DNA from: Promerops cafer
Lineage: Eukaryota > Chordata > Aves > Passeriformes > Nectariniidae
Reading direction: 5' to 3'
Assembly: GCA_013398275.1 (NCBI GenBank)
Contig: VZSE01008773.1
Location: 260,807 to 324,806 of the forward strand
DNA length: 64,000 nt
Below, piece by piece: positions 40,463 through 53,600 of the stretch. The notes beneath the pieces were generated by a model. It was given only the letters and a program-made list of their open reading frames with translations, made no database searches and was not told the DNA's origin. Numbering within the stretch: position 1 is the stretch's first letter; each line of letters begins with the position of its first letter. A program made the translations under genes and the position numbers.

Positions 40463-40630
40463 ATTTTGAATAAGCCACCAGTGTTGAAGAGGATATTCAG
40501 GAGTGAAGGGGATATAGAGGGGACTTGATGCAATTCAAGGAAGATCACTTTGGCTCTATTTTTCAGCAAAAAATGAAATAGGACAATCTCTTTCTTATTT
40601 GTAGAATAAAATGAATTGTAAACGTGTTTG
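40463..40630 (+). other. CDC14B: CDC14B 3' UTR (short form)
   Basis: After the TGA, an AATAAA hexamer lies at 40605-40610, followed within 40 bases by a GT- and T-rich stretch suitable as a downstream element. Cleavage near 40625-40640 is inferred. Further AATAAA hexamers at 42063 and 42496 could serve longer forms. Confidence 0.6.
40605..40610 (+). terminator. CDC14B polyadenylation signal
   Basis: A canonical AATAAA lies 143 bases after the stop codon, with a GTGTTTGG and a TTTTTCT stretch 15-40 bases downstream. Confidence 0.6.
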
Positions 40631-42211
40631 GTAGACCTTTTTCTACTGTGCTAACACTTTCTCAAAACCAACAAAATCTACATACATTCAGACTCAGGTG
40701 TAAATATTTAAGCTCTCTATTATAAAGAGGGCTTGCTAGTATGTATGATGCATGTGTACGAATTGTGATGGCAATCACTTAGCTGCTGACCACCAGATGG
40801 TAGGAGCTTTTAAGTCTATAAATCTGTGTTGTGCATTCAGACTGGGCTGAAGTCTTCACTTGAGTCTGAGAATCAACCACAAAAGCTTTTTTTTCTAGTA
40901 GTATTGGTACTCTCCTGTGTTGATTGGCTGTTCTTTCTTACTTTGTATGAAGTTTTTTATGAAGCTGCAGTATTGAGTACACAATGTAACTATTGTCCAC
41001 CAAAGAGTGCTTTATTGTCAAAGGTTGTGTGGTTTATTTAGGAAAAACTAATTGTAAGTGATTAACTTGTTTTTAATAGTGACAGCTTTTTAGTTGTTCA
41101 CAACCAATTGCTCTTTGAATTAGTTATAACTGCTTTAAATCTGATATTATTTTAAAGGGGAGGAGAAACACTACCTTTTAAAGCAGTGCTGTCATATTAA
41201 AATGTCATTACTGTTTCATCACAGAAACATTACTGTTTCTTTTCCTATCCAGTCCTTTAGGTGAAACTTTACACTACCATATATGAACAGTAAGAATCCC
41301 CCCCAGATTTCATTGGTACGCTGGGTAACACATGGACCATGTACTGGTTTTAACTTTGGGACACTTAATGAGTGCAGCACACAAAAAAAGGGAAAATAAG
41401 GGTGCCATACAACTGAGGTAGTGGAATTCAGGGGCAGGTAAAAATTTTGACACCTAACACTTTAAGAACTACTACCTCTGTTAAAAGGCAGTGTAATTCT
41501 TAGAGGAATCTACTTGAGACCTGAAATTTTCATCTCCTACAGGACTATGGTAGTTTTTTCCCTACTACTTTTCACATTATGACATTTCAAAACTGATGTA
41601 CCCTTGTCCACCAGCTTATTGTTATAGCTGCATATCCCTCAGATGAGGGCTGTTACCATATAGCCTTAAATATGAATCAGTTATCTGTTGATTTAATTAC
41701 TCTTACAGTAGAAAATGGAAGAAATGGAGAAATCTGAAATGTTAGTAATGAAATAACTGAAGATTTGAAAGATGCAGATTACATCTAGGAGAGAGGGAAG
41801 TGTATTTCAATGAATGTAAATGTTCAGTGACTAGTTTCAATCTACATCCTTTTAAATGGAAACTAAGCCTTCTGTTAGGCTAGTGATTTTTGAATGCCAG
41901 TATGAATATCACACAGTGGTTTGAAAACATTTTCTAGCAAGAGAATCATGAATTAAAGAGAAAACAGCACGTGAAGTGTAAGTAAGCTTACAGATAACAT
42001 CCATGTGCTTAGTCAAAATCTGAAAATATGAATATAAATTTAAAATAAGAGATTTGATGCAAAATAAAGGATCATTGAAGGCTCAGACTGAAAATAGGTT
42101 TTTTGGTTTCTTCTTAAACTTCCATTTTCACCCCCTTCTACATAAAAAGCATCTGAAAGAGAGGGACTGATCTCATCCTGATAAGGCAATTAAAATTTCT
42201 TGGTATTTGAA

Positions 42212-42351
42212 TGGGGTTGGTTTGTTTTGGGGGGGGGTTATTTGGTTTTTTGGGGGTTGTTTCAGTTTAGGGGGTTTTGGGTTTGGTTTTGTTTGGTTAG
42301 GGTTTTTTAGTGGGGGATTGTATGGTTCGAGTTGGTTTTTTTGGTTGGGTA
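42212..42351 (+). repeat. G/T-rich tract 3 with long G runs
   Basis: It includes GGGG, a run of nine G, two runs of GGGGG and GGG within about 70 bases, then TTAGGGTTTTTTAG. It lies 1.6 kb beyond the inferred CDC14B cleavage site on the same strand sense. Confidence 0.92.
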
Positions 42352-45063
42352 TTTTTAGTAAGCCATTTGTGCAAAAGCTTATATACAGGTAACCACAACA
42401 CTAGGTCTGTTGTGCAGATATGAATCTATGCTTATTTTGAGCAAAATTCTCATCTTGGAAGGCAAAAGGGATGCAAATAGTGAAGTGAGAATCAGAATAA
42501 AGATTTAGTAATATTTACTGTGTTTGGCTTTGCCCTTCTCTCAGCTGAGCTGCTTCTTTTAGCATCTTTTTTTTTAAGCTAAAAATAATTGGTCTCCTTC
42601 TCACCCCTTCCAAATTCCAAATCAGAATTTGCTTCATTTAAGGTAAGCAGCAGAGTCATTAGCACTCCTAGGTTCATCAGAAGTAAATTTGCATATGGCA
42701 AGTGCACAAACAATAGCAACTCTAGCTAAACCAAAACTGCATGTTTGGCATCAATGTGTTTCAGGATACCCCATCCACCACCCAGTATCTTAGGGAAAAA
42801 CACATAAATGTCAAAGGGATGTTACATGGGAATTTTCCAAACAGCCTTATATGGAAAATTAACTTATTACCTCATTGTGCCCCATCTAATTGTACTGCTT
42901 AGTTTGTTTCTAATTTTTATTACTTTGTCTGACATTTTTAATATACCATACCAAAGGTGTCTTAGGTACAAGAATGAAGACTGGCCATGGGTGAGGAAGT
43001 TCATGGTTTCTAAATTTTTTCTGAATTGTGAAGTATTATGTGCCAAAATGGAATGTGTTGTGGCAGCTGTATCACCTTTGTACAACAGAGCAGCTGAATG
43101 AAGTTATTTCTGCTGTCATCAGTTAGCAGATTCTCCTTAGAAATTCTTTCCTCTTTCAAATATGTGATATATGGATTCTTCCTCAATCTCTTAACTCAAA
43201 AGATACTATATGCTGAAAAAGTGTAATATCTTGGGGTGAAATTGCTGATTTCCATTACAGCATTGAAAAAACTGACACTAACATAGACCTTGTCTTTTTG
43301 TCCTAGTATGACAGTAGAGGAAGGACTGCTGCTTTAAAACAGTAAGAGATTGTAGAAAAAAAAAGATAAAAAAACATAAATGTGATGTTCACCAGTTTGT
43401 TGCACTGCAGTTTTTATATTAATTGTTTGCAGACTGTCATAAACTCATGTACAGGCTATCAAGGTCTAAAATTTCTTGATTAATCAGTACTGTTCATCCT
43501 GATTATTTTTAAATTGTATATTTCTAATCATATTTTTTTAACTTGGATTGACAGAACAAAAGTTTATTTTGCTGAAGGTATTTTTAAGATAAAGCTTCAT
43601 ATTATCTTGTAATATTAATTAGTTCAATATGCATTTGTGTGTCATTTGAAAATACTGCAGATTGCATTTGATTTTATACAAAATACTGAATAGTGAGAAG
43701 TGTAAACATGAATTGTGTAAAAATTAAAAATAATCAGAACGTTTTTTTCCTGTTTTATTTCCAGTACGATCACAAATCAAACATATCCACACCAGACTGA
43801 CTCATATATGAGCACTGAAAAAACACAACACATTCAGCTGCCTGAAAACCTTTAATTAAAGCACAGATTCTTAAAACACTTATTTTTATAATTTCAAAAA
43901 TAGAGACTTTCTGGCTCTACATTTCCAGGAACTCACATTGGAAAACAGTACCTGCATTTGAATTTTTGGGATGCTGTTACACAATGCACAGTAAGACAGA
44001 TCAATGGGGTTTTAGTTATTATTTCTCCTTCCTCTATGATTATATAATATTAATTTTTAGAAACAGGCATTATCTTAATTACTATATACTTTGATATTTA
44101 CCATGACAGTGAAGACTTCCCAAAAGACTTAAATTTTTTAGGAATACTGATTTTTGCACAAGCAATGGTGATGGCCTAGCTTAGTCTTTTAAAAAAATAT
44201 CCAACCGCAAAAACTAGTGACCAACTGAAATACTTCTTATCGCCCTTACCTTACCTGTATTAGAAAACGCAGGATTTGCACACACCAAGCAGAGGCTGTT
44301 TGACAAGCAAGTAAACTTCTGCTTGCCTCAAAGATAGAGTTTTATAGTTGGAAAATCTGTGTTCTTCTGTTGTAAGGTGATCCTTTCCAAACTTACACGA
44401 ATGTTTAAGCACCTTTTCCAGGCAAACAAGCTGCTTGATGAAGAGTGAATGGTGGGTTTTGCCTGGGAGAACACCAATTTATGCCCACAGGAAAACACAG
44501 TTAAGCCCTATCACATCCTTAGCAGTTTAAGGAGTACTGGCACTGGGCAGGGGAGGGTAGAGGACTAGAAGAATCCCACAGAGAAAAACTGAACAGTGGC
44601 CCAAGACAATTCCATTGAGAAATTAATGCGCTGCAAGAATAATCTGTTCACAGTAGTTCTGAATAACTTCAATTTGAGTCTGATTAGCTTCCTTTGCATT
44701 GCAGTTTCTACATTGCTTATGTAGGAATAGACAAAAAGGATGCCCTGTTATACATGAAATCTGAGCCTGGTTTTAGAAAGAAACTATGCTTTAAACTTAT
44801 CTCTCCAAGGGTTTGTTGAGGAATAGATGTTTTTAACTTGCACTTCTGGTTTTGGGGTTGGTTTCATATGGATGTCACTGACTAATAAGTCCTAAATACG
44901 GAATATGGCCAAGAGAACATAGACAAGGGTGATGTGCTTTTGAAGCTCAGGGAGTGATGGATCAGAGCAGTTGCAAAGGTGACTTTACCTCAACTCAAAA
45001 GGAACATGGGGTGGCCTTCATTTTGGATAAATGGCTATCAAAGTTTGAGTGGATCAACCAGTA

Positions 45064-45109
45064 CTTTAGCAAGAATGAAGACCAGGCCAGGTCTTCATTC
45101 TTGCTAAAG
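45064..45109. repeat. Perfect 20-bp inverted repeat with 6-base spacer
   Basis: The arm CTTTAGCAAGAATGAAGACC at 45064-45083 is matched base for base by its reverse complement at 45090-45109, around the spacer AGGCCA. I checked all 20 pairs. Confidence 0.97.
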
Positions 45110-45110
45110 A

Positions 45111-45171
45111 ATGTGGAGAATGAATATATAGAATATATATGAACATGAGAATTCATGTGGAGAATGAATAT
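45111..45171 (+). repeat. Pair of 17-base direct repeats
   Basis: ATGTGGAGAATGAATAT occurs at 45111-45127 and again at 45155-45171, immediately after the inverted repeat. An AT-rich spacer separates the copies. Confidence 0.9.
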
Positions 45172-46515
45172 CTAGAAATAAAAGAAATTCAAAGAGAGCA
45201 ATGGGCTTCAACTGATCAACCCTCCCATTCCTTCTTGACACCTGGGAACACCAGACATGGTGACAGCAAGGATGTATTTCACAGGGATTGGGATTGATCT
45301 GTGTACTGCAATTGCTACATTAAGTATGATATTACGGTTTTGTGTTTTCAGTATACTTTACATCACACTAAACCAGAAATACCATGTGACATCTTCAAGT
45401 AAGTAAATCTGGTATTAAATATGACACTCTCCATCCATGGGGTATTTCCAAGAGCCTTGTCAAGTGTGGGACTGTCACAAAGGGGTGGAAGAAGGCACCT
45501 AGAAAGTCTGTCCTTTAAACAAGCTCCATTCCTGTTCCATGTCCTCCCTATCAAAGTCTGTCCTAGTTCTCAAGGCTGATAAAAGAGTCCAGACAGGCCA
45601 AGCAGCCACTGTTGTTTTTGATCCCTCAACTCAGCATGTGGTGGCCCTGCTGCATAAGAGCATAGCAGCAGATGAAAAGCTCTTCTGTGTCACTACACCC
45701 CCCCACTCCCAGCTCTTCCAACCATGCCCGTTGCTGCAGCTCAGTTACAGCACTAACAGGATAAAGTGGCACGCCTCAAAGTCCCTGTACCCCGACAGCA
45801 CAATGGGAACAGACCCTTGGCATCAGCTACTGCTAATGCAAGAAAATCCAAAGTGAGAGTGATGCCAGTAGCAGGAGGGTAAATGAAATATCACTTCTTA
45901 CCCTTGTGAGCTTGCTTTCGCCTCTGTCAGTGCTTTGCTGCCATTCTTTTAAGATGGCAGAATAATTCCATTGTTTTATACACAGTGGAAGGGCTCAACC
46001 TCATTATCCCTCCTCCAAACACAGCTTTTCTGTAGACCTCCTTGTATTTCTTCCTGAGTTCATGTTCTGCTATTCCTAGATTGATCTTTCACCATTCTTC
46101 CCAAAATGGCATGCTCACTGGAGTGAATCTCTAGTCAGTACTTACAACACATATTTGTCCTGCTTTCATGCTTCTAGGTGCTTTTTGTCCATCTCTTTAC
46201 ACCAGCATCATACCTATTTTAAAGTAAACTACCATTTAATGTCAATTTTTTCGAGTTCTATCTCTTCCTCTCACTGATCAGACCTTTCCAAGCCTCTGGT
46301 CTTCTTTCACTCTGGTGGCAGCTTCATTGAAAAGGTTACTAGGTTTTACTTTTCCCACAATAGCTTCTAAGATTCCAAGTGTCTTAGCTAGAGCTAGCAA
46401 AAACTCTGAAAAGAAGCACTCAATCCATAAGCAACAGAAATATAACCAAACAACTAACAACTATAGAATTCCTGGATCAGAGTATGTCAGCTTATAATTC
46501 TCTTCTGGCATGAGG

Positions 46516-46557
46516 AAAAAAAATTTGTACCTTGCTAAAAAAAATTTGTACCTTGCT
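46516..46557 (+). repeat. Exact 21-base tandem duplication
   Basis: Eight A followed by TTTGTACCTTGCT occurs twice head to tail (46516-46536 and 46537-46557) without a mismatch. Confidence 0.95.
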
Positions 46558-47186
46558 ACCAGTATCTTCCATTCAAACAGTAACTACTGTACAAATCTCA
46601 ACAGAGGAACTACTACTGCAAAAAGCAAGCAACAGCTTATTGAGTCCTGCTAACAAGTGATAAAACATCGTAAAGACAACAGAGCAAAGTGAACAGTCTT
46701 GAATAGTCACACTAGTTAGTTTTACTAGCAACTAGTTAAGTTACCTAAACAGGGAGAGCAGAAACTTTACTCAATTTATTTAGGGCTGGTTCATCTCCAA
46801 CATAGCACTGTCATTAAATGCGATGCAGTGTCTGAGGCTGCACTGAAGACACAGCTATCTGCAACACTTGTATCACAAATTCAAAAAGGCATTTGTTTTC
46901 AGAAAAGCAAAATGCTGCTGAAGATATAATGTGTTTCCAGTTAAATTCTAAGTAACACAGCCAACGTGTAGCAGTTATTGCTTCTTCCAAAGACTGAAGC
47001 CTGCCCCCTCCAAGCACAAACTGTTCAGTACTTGCTCAGCATATGCTACTCAAACAGAAAAAGCTGATTTCATGCCTATTATTCAGTGATTGAAATGTAC
47101 TTTTTATGCAAAAAATCATGTTTCACATTCAATTATTGATGCACTGATAATGAGCCAGCATTGCATTACTTCCAACACTGCATGTT

Positions 47187-47229
47187 TTTATATATTTATA
47201 TATATATATACACACACACACACATATAT
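47187..47229 (+). repeat. Compound (TA)n/(CA)n microsatellite
   Basis: A TATATATA stretch passes into ACACACACACAC and then ATATATT. Confidence 0.9.
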
Positions 47230-50084
47230 TCAGTTTTTTATATGAATGTGTGTATGTGCCTGTGACAGCTCTGGAAAAAAAAGGAAAAATGATGTGAAAA
47301 TTGTGTCATGTAAGATTAAGAATAATCTTAATGGCATAAGTGTACTAGAGGTACAGATTTTGGGTTTGGGCCCAAAGCACACTTATACCCCAAGGCCTGT
47401 TTTCATACAAACAAAGTGTAACCAGCTGAAACCTCATTTCCTATGGGCTCAAATGCCCAATATTCCTATTTATTAACTCAGTTTTTTTACATCTGAGTCT
47501 CTTAATTCATTCTTTGGTATTCTTATCTTAAGAATAAGAACAGACATTTCTCTCCTCTTTCTTCTAAAGGCACTTTCATATTAATATATGCTTGCCAATC
47601 CTAAACCATAGTACTGCATATGATTCAACTGAACTACATCATATCAACACTATCATATGTAACTGACAGTCATGGAGAGAGGTGAATTCCTTTCTTTTGA
47701 AACTTACTGCAACTTACATGAATCTAAAACTTAAACCTGAAATGTAGCAGTTTTTCCTAAGCCACTCACTACGTTAACCCAAAGAGTAGCTGGTAGTAGT
47801 GCATTAAAGAATAACATGACTAAGATCTGCAACACAATTTAATCTCTTCTTAATATGCATGCCATGTTCTAGTAGTGTTTGTGTATATATTTACACCTGC
47901 TGCCAACTGCTTTCCATGAAAGAGTAAAGCTACACCAGGAGTGACAGCAGCAAATCTGTGCTTAACAGATACAGCTATTTTGGTACCTTAAATATGACAG
48001 ATGACTGAGATTTACAGTTCTGTTATCACAGCAAAGAAATTGCATCATTGTCATCACTTACAATTAGTAATTTCTTTTCTATACTTGGATATACCAGAGA
48101 AACTATACTAGATATAATAGAGAAACTCTTAAGCCATATTCAAATCTGACAGACTGAAAAATAAAATTGTCACACATAGGTGCTCTAAGAAACCTGTGGT
48201 TTAAGCAGTAATCAATTACACTAAATCTCATTCTCACAGTTTTGGATTGGATGAGTTGTATTTTTTAGTTTTGGTTGGTTGGTTTGTTCTGTTTTTAATT
48301 AAACAGTCTTGTAACCAGCCTTTTTTTCCTTTTAACCAGGAGTTTAACTATCTGCTGACCAAAAGTGGATTATACAAATACATTTTCACAAGTCTATTAA
48401 AGCATTCCCCAAAGAAGCTATTTGTCATTCTGTTTTGAAAGGTATATCAAAGTTAGAGGAATAAACAGTAACTCTGCAACAGCAGGAAGGAGATTGAAAA
48501 ATAAAACAATTCTCTCAGCCTTCTCAGAGAACAGTCAGAATTAAACTGAATGCATCACAGCAGATTGAGCCCAGCAGCACAGCATAGCAAAGATTTAAAT
48601 TTTTAGTAGAAAAAGGGAGGGTTACTTTTAAGTATATGAACACTTTCCTTAGCAGAAAGAGGTCTTAGTAGAAGAGAAGGCTACATTCAAAACATGTTAG
48701 GAAATAGAAGGAAGCCCTGCAAAGAAGCTCTCCACATCTCTATGTATACACTCACCCCGGCAAGTAAAAATATAAGTAAAAAATTCAGACACATTCTTCC
48801 CTATCCTATGGGAAAATGGGAACAAGAAGGGAAGAACAAGCAAAATATTCCAAGAGCCCCACAGACAAAATCACTTCTATTCCACATTGATTAAATTGCC
48901 ATTTTTGGCAGAAACAAACACCACCTGTAAAAAGGGCAGCATCAGGTAAATCTTAAACTGCAGTGATTTCAAGTAACACCTTGTGACTACAAAGCGAAGG
49001 AGTCAGGCATTATTTCATTATTTCCAGTTCAGTTACTCAAATAGCAGCAGCATGGGCTCCTCCAATCCCAGCACTTTGCTTTTGCACATTCTTCCGACTA
49101 CAAGTCAGAGCATCTCTATGCCACTACGATGAACTTCTTGCAGAGTACAAAATCTCATGTTATAGCACAATGTCATATAAATAACTTAACAATGTAAAAA
49201 AAAAAATCCTTTGGGCTGAACTACTCTGCAGACCATCTGTTTTGGAGCATATACAAAAGAGTCTTTTTGTAGGATTACTACATCCTATTTGAGTAAAGCC
49301 TTATCAGTGAGAAGTCTTTTAAGATTGTGAGTATACTTTTAGAGCTTACTCCAGAGCAAAACTTTTTTCTTCTAAGTTTCATCCACTATTTTCTCTCAAA
49401 GCTGACTGCTTAGAAGTGAGGCACAGAACTGGAAAACATGAAAGGTTTATAGTCATCTGCTTTCCCAGTAAATTTAAAGAATGTGTTCAAGTTGAGCAGG
49501 CATTTGAAGACTCCTGTGAGGCTGACAGCTACTTCCAAAATGTCCAGTGTGTTTGTCCTCTTATTTCTTTCTGTCATCACCTCTGGCACCATTTTCTTGT
49601 TTCTCTCAGATCCCCTAGAATGGCTCTCAGTGTTCCCTTGGACAGGAAACAGTTGAAAATCTGGCTCAAGTATGTTAAAGCTGCAATGAAAGAACATTGC
49701 ACCTCATCCCCAACATCAAAAAGTTCTTGGTAAGGCATTTAACATTTTAGTTTGTAGTTGCTCCTGCTAAAATTAAAAGCTTCCTTAATAATTTAGTTCT
49801 GTCTTTAGATCAAAATTCTTATTTTACTTCATCTTCAAAGTAATTGCGGACTGTATCTTGTTACTGAAGTAGGACTTGGGGTTAGGTGTCAATTCAAAGC
49901 ATCTGTGCTGCCTTGATTTTAAAGATCACTTCCATTTAGAGAGATGTTCACTTTTTTTGGTGAGTACAGATTGCTGTTTAGGGTTTGGGTTTTTTCCTCC
50001 CACCTTTTTTCCCCCCAGACTACATCCAAATAGCAAAAGCTTCCACCTACCACTCTGACTTCTTAAAATAATACCTCAAACCCA

Positions 50085-50562
50085 AACCAATGTGCACTTT
50101 TCTTTATTTGCCAAACTCTGAAGAACTGGAACTTGCAACTGTCTGAAATATACACTTCACCCAAAAGAAACAGCTTTCAAATGTACAGTGAAATTGAGTC
50201 CCAATTGTAGATTGTGTTGTAAGTTTACATTTCACCATGGTGTCATGGAGAACTTGATATAATCTCTATATATACATTTTTAAACACTCTTCCCTTTAAC
50301 TTCACTTGAAGCATAGTAGGGAAGTACTGTAAGGCTTTCCATAGGTTTCACAAATGGAGGCAGACATTGGAACCCATGACAGGATCCCAGTCCACCCATA
50401 TTTCCAGAACCCGACTCTGTTAGCAGACAGCTGCGATCATTCCACACCAAACACCCAACAACTTTCCAGAAGGAAACAGGCTTCCTTAACCCACACCAGC
50501 ATAGAACTGGTCTCTTCATAGTTACAAAGTGACTTTGAGATACCACCATTCACAATGGGTCT
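50085..50562 (-). other. HABP4: HABP4 3' UTR
   Basis: Runs from the stop codon to an AATAAA on the minus strand at 50108-50103. Cleavage near 50085 is inferred. The 89-codon minus open frame at 50280-50549 falls inside it and is not taken as a gene. A longer 3' end cannot be ruled out. Confidence 0.6.
50103..50108 (-). terminator. HABP4 polyadenylation signal
   Basis: AATAAA on the minus strand, about 455 bases after the HABP4 stop codon. Confidence 0.6.
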
Positions 50563-50619
50563 TCAAGCTAAAGCCGGAAAATCCTCAGGATCATCAGGAT
50601 TTGGAGCAACAAGCTGCAC
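50563..50619 (-). CDS. HABP4: HABP4 terminal coding exon
   Basis: The acceptor is TTATAG. It reads VQLVAPNPDDPEDFPALA then TGA, matching human APNPDDPEDFPALS. It is too short to stand out as an open frame and was found by homology to the conserved family C-terminus. Confidence 0.95.
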   Translation of the reverse strand: MQLVAPNPDDPEDFPALA

Positions 50620-53600
50620 CTATAAAGGAAGAAAAGAAGTCTTATAAAAATGAATGCACTTCAAAAGTATCTGACAGCTATGTATACATATTTTACCCTC
50701 AAAAGGGATCATTCTTCTACTCAAATGCCACTACTATTAAATGCTACTTCTACTCAAATTGTATCCATCACTATCACAAACTTTTATCTCAGAACTTATG
50801 ACTACTCTAATTTCTTTTCAGTGTGAATGTTTTTATAATGCTCTCTGGAGAGGACCAGAAGGTTACAAGTTATGCAGCACTGAATGAAGAAAAAAGTAAA
50901 GCAGTCTCAAGCAAAATACTGCATATTTTTAGAAGCAGAATTACTATATTTTTACATTCCATAACTACTGAATATATTGAGTTGTAGTTTTAATCTCTCT
51001 ATTACCATAAAGAACCTTTTTCTTCCAGATGAAACAAATGCAACACTTCCATATTACTTTGACAGTTCCTGGTCTTAAAGCATTTTAGTCACAGTAAAGC
51101 TTCTGTTAGTATGAAGAATAAAGATGCCATTTTCCAGTGTGCAAATGCTTTTTTTTTCCCCAAAGGAAAAGGTAAGTGGAAGTTTTTTATAATGATTATA
51201 TTGAACACATGAATCATTCTGTAGGATCACAGATTTACTGATCTCACTGTTAGCAACCGAAGTATTACTGTGTCACATGGAATTTTTTCAAAGAGATACA
51301 AGCCTTTAGTTATTTTAATTACTTCCCAATTTATATCAAAACTCATTGCATCCTTTCCTCTAGTTACCATTAGAGCATCTACTGCTTTGAAATGTATGTG
51401 TTAAGAGTTGTGAGCCTGAATCAATATTTAATTTCAAGTATCATAATGTGGGCCAGGAACTCAATGTGCAGGAAAACATACTATGAGACACGAATTAGAA
51501 ACAAGTCTGTCACTACAGAAATCAAAATTCCACACAGAAAGGGGCAGGACACACACAAACACTATAAACAAAAGAAAAAAACTTCAAATGAACAACAACA
51601 ACAACAACAAAACTGTAAAATCCATTACCACTATTTCTGGTCGAGGTCCTGTGTCTTCTGGTCTTCTGCCACGACCACCTCGTGCTCCTCTTGATCCACG
51701 GCCAGGGCGAGGAAGACTCCCAAAATTAATATCCAGCTGAGAAGTTATATCATTCACTGGTTTTCGAAAGACATGAGAATTATCTTCAAAGTCTTCTTTT
51801 TGCAACTAAAGAGAAGATCTGGTTAAAGCCTACAGTTTCCATGTATGGGCTTCTCCCCTCCCAGATACATATTCACACTTCTATTATAGACTAAGCAGCA
51901 GATGAACCAAGATGGCATTTGGAGTAGAAGACAGGCCTTAACTTGCACTGGATTTCAACATAGATGAGGTAATTGCAGCTTCCCAGATGCCTGGGATAGT
52001 TGTTGGCTCAGAGATTCCTGGTAACAAAAGCTTCTGTACCAACTCCATAATACTGAAGAGCTTTGTCAGAAATATAAATCTGGGAGGTTTTCAAAGGGAC
52101 TAGAGCATCAGACCTAAGCTACTTACTCCTGCAGTTATCTCCAAGTAATGGATAAAAGGCCATACCAAAGCTACTTAATCGATGTATTCATCTACGTGCC
52201 TGCAGCTGTGAGATTACTGTGGTTTTAACTGTGTGTTCCTAATAGTTACTGTATGTCAGACTATTGCCCAGCATAACTTTAATGGGGACTGTAGTAATGA
52301 AAGTAATGAATGATATGTTAATTCATCCCTTACAAAGATGAATCACTTATTCAGTGTCTAATTCAGGGATTTCACTTGCCTATGTTACACAGTTCCTGTA
52401 CCTCCTGTTCTGTTTTCATTTTAACAAGGTCTCTTGATACTACCAGAACAGAAACTTTATGGGAAAAAGGTACAGAAACTCTTCACACACCTGAATTCTC
52501 TCTTCAGAGTTTGTGGAAGGTACTCCCCTCACCCCTACCACTACCTCTCTCAGAAAAGAAAGAGGGGATAATGGCAACTCTGACCTAAGAAGTTTCACTA
52601 ATAAGAATGCAGACTCAATGATCTAAAGTGATTAAGCAAGTCTTGATGTTAATATTGTAACTAGAAAAAAGATGTGTATTCATAAATGCATGTAGACTTA
52701 AAGGGTCAAAATTCCATCGTGCTAGACTGTATGCACATACTTTGTGACCCCCAAAGTCTGAAATCTAAGTAAGCTAGAATCTGAAAGAAGCTTCTCCTCT
52801 TTCCTCAGAACTAGTAGTTCTCCCTGAAATGTCAATCTAAATAATATTATGGAGTAAAATTTAGGGGAAATTGGGAGGGAGTGCACACTACAGCACCACA
52901 AGCTCTCCAGGGTTAGTTCTAAGAAGCAGGACCCAAAAAAACACACCCTAAACAAACAAAATTCAAACTTCCAAGTGCACAATGAGATACATGCAAGTGT
53001 ATGCTAGCAAGTAAGCTAAACAGGATTCAAACTGAAGAAAAGAAGTGTATAGTAAACCAAGTTTCATAAACCAAGTTTTTCTAGCAGCATTGCCAGAGAC
53101 CTATACAGGTGGCAGCAGCTGCACCATAAGGTAGAACAACTTGATATATATCTGCATAGAAAATAGGGGTGATGATCTGAGACAAAAAAATTGAAAGCAC
53201 AATTTAAAGCCAGTTTTGAGGCACATGTCATTGCAGTGATAAAGTGTAGATACTGTTTTCTTGGCTGTTCAGATTATACTAAAACTAGTAGAAAAAAATA
53301 GAGACAGTTTCCTAACCCTGGGCATAAAGCAGAGTTTACAGAATTCCCAAGGCAGTGCTTACATCATCACTATATTTTGACTTGTGAATCACCACTGCTT
53401 TGGAAGGAACAGTGGATTCTGGCTTCCGGATGTTGAATTCAGGCTTTGGTCGATTCCGTTGCTGAAGATTTTTCCACTCATCTAATGTCATTTCTTGAAC
53501 CACTTCTTCCATTGGCTCTCCTTCAGCAGCTCTAGGAGTTTACAGTTTTAAAGTAAAAAACATTAGCTTGCAACATTCCAGGATAAACAAGAACACTTAT

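Larger units (their letters stand above)
40631..50084. other. Convergent intergenic region between CDC14B and HABP4
   Basis: About 9.4 kb with no gene that I can support. It contains a G/T tract (42212-42351), a possible alternative CDC14B exon (43765-43855), an inverted repeat (45064-45109), a 21-base tandem duplication (46516-46557) and a TA/CA microsatellite (47187-47229). Open frames of 60-105 codons near 44954 and 45539 resemble nothing I know. Confidence 0.6.

Noticed and set aside
43306..43335. Candidate CDC14B last exon after CCTAG at about 43306
   Set aside because: The frame gives only a short unrelated peptide, and the conserved TVLR end was found at 40426-40462.
44954..45142. 62-codon plus open frame
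   Set aside because: It includes the inverted repeat and an AT-rich end; no family resemblance.
45539..45856. 105-codon plus open frame in the intergenic region
   Set aside because: No recognised motif, no splice partner, no poly(A) signal close by. Left as chance unless RNA data show otherwise.
49410..49733. Overlapping 95- and 105-codon open frames on opposite strands
   Set aside because: Mutual shadows in intergenic DNA; no motif or splice support.
50280..50549. 89-codon minus open frame after HABP4
   Set aside because: It sits wholly in the inferred 3' UTR and has no resemblance to a known protein.
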